Source: Sedimenticola sp. (GTDB lineage: Bacteria; Pseudomonadota; Gammaproteobacteria; Chromatiales; Chromatiaceae). From it: a stretch of 7,100 nt of DNA. The position numbers and the translations under genes were made by a program. The stretch is taken from positions 1 through 7,100 of the forward strand of contig JALVUB010000176.1 of NCBI GenBank assembly GCA_027023915.1, read 5' to 3'. The notes beneath the pieces are model-generated. The model ran no database searches. It was not told the origin of the DNA and saw only the letters and a list, made by a program, of their open reading frames with translations. Below are positions 6,647-7,100 of this stretch, piece after piece; the first letter of the stretch is position 1; each line of letters opens with the position of its first letter.

Positions 6647-7100
6647 ATGATGGTTCCACGATCAAAACCCCGTGTAGGCGTGAGCGCCTGCCTGTTGGGC
6701 CGGCCCGTGCGTTACGACGGCCGGTCCAGGCCCCATGGCTGGATCATGGAGAACTTGGCCACCATGGCCGAGCTGATACCCCTCTGTCCGGAAACGGGCG
6801 CCGGGCTGCCAACGCCCCGCCCGCCGGTGGAGCTGGTGGCGGTGGATGATACCGTGCGCGCGCTGGGCGTGGCGGATCGGCGGCTGGATGTGACCGGGAC
6901 CATCGAAGGCTGGTGCGCGCGTCAGGATCAACGGCTGGAAACGCTGAACGCGGTGATCCTAAAATCCCGCTCACCCAGTTGCGGTGCCGGTTCCACGCCC
7001 TTGCACGACCCAGCAGGGCGGGAGAGGGGCACTGCCTGGGGATTGTTCGCCTGGCATCTTCGCCGCTGCCATCCCCACCTGCCACTGTTTGAAGAGTCCG
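6647..7100 (+). CDS. DUF523/TudS-like [4Fe-4S] protein, 3'-truncated by window edge
   Basis: The frame is open from ATGATG at 6647 to the window end (151 codons) with no stop. Family blocks are clear: VGVSACLLGRPVRYDG (10-25), LCPETGAGLPTPRPPVE (46-62), RRLDVTG (78-84) and LKSRSPSCGAG (105-115). The three conserved cysteines, C15, C47 and C112, correspond to those that hold the [4Fe-4S] cluster in TudS thiouracil desulfidase, a member of this family. Desulfuration of a thio-base is therefore possible, but the family is mostly uncharacterised. The length seen nearly covers a lone DUF523 domain; some relatives carry a C-terminal DUF1722 domain, which cannot be excluded here. There is no Shine-Dalgarno before the start, and the predicted transcription start coincides with the ATG. 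It is divergent from the HD-CBS gene and may share its promoter region. Confidence 0.88.
   Translation, partial: MMVPRSKPRVGVSACLLGRPVRYDGRSRPHGWIMENLATMAELIPLCPETGAGLPTPRPPVELVAVDDTVRALGVADRRLDVTGTIEGWCARQDQRLETLNAVILKSRSPSCGAGSTPLHDPAGRERGTAWGLFAWHLRRCHPHLPLFEES

Overview
The window is ordinary chromosomal DNA from a high-GC gammaproteobacterium. The lineage call rests on the gene set (FabA-type dehydratase, CpdA cAMP phosphodiesterase, SfsA, long ProS with the editing insert) and on intergenic palindromic repeats of the REP type. It cannot be placed to genus by eye; a Chromatiales/Ectothiorhodospira-like or similar environmental lineage is a guess. There are no transposase, phage, tRNA or rRNA genes.

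Layout: 1-231 (+) is the 3' end of sfsA, meeting tail-to-tail and overlapping by 7 bp with cpdA (225-1031, -). Next is a minus-strand pair, fabA (1123-1641) and proS (1638-3350), whose ends overlap as ATGA, so fabA is probably translated from a proS-fabA message. proS is divergent from argG (3822-5042, +). The 471-bp gap between them is filled by a nested set of palindromic repeats, and a second, simpler copy of the core repeat lies just after argG (5051-5176). Facing argG is a 445-residue gene on the minus strand (5258-6595) that joins a RelA/SpoT-like HD alarmone-hydrolase domain, a CBS pair and a C-terminal region ending in an RNNLAH motif like that of HEPN ribonucleases. A 51-bp divergent spacer with overlapping -10 elements separates it from a DUF523/TudS-like gene (6647 to the window edge, +).

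Most genes are housekeeping functions: cAMP breakdown, unsaturated fatty acid synthesis, prolyl-tRNA charging and arginine synthesis. They do not form one pathway. The two items most worth pursuing are the HD-CBS-HEPN-like protein, which would link a nucleotide-hydrolysing domain, a nucleotide-sensing domain and a possible RNase in one chain, and the nested palindromic element on both sides of argG, whose two copies show a compensatory base-pair change and a repeat inserted in a hairpin loop.
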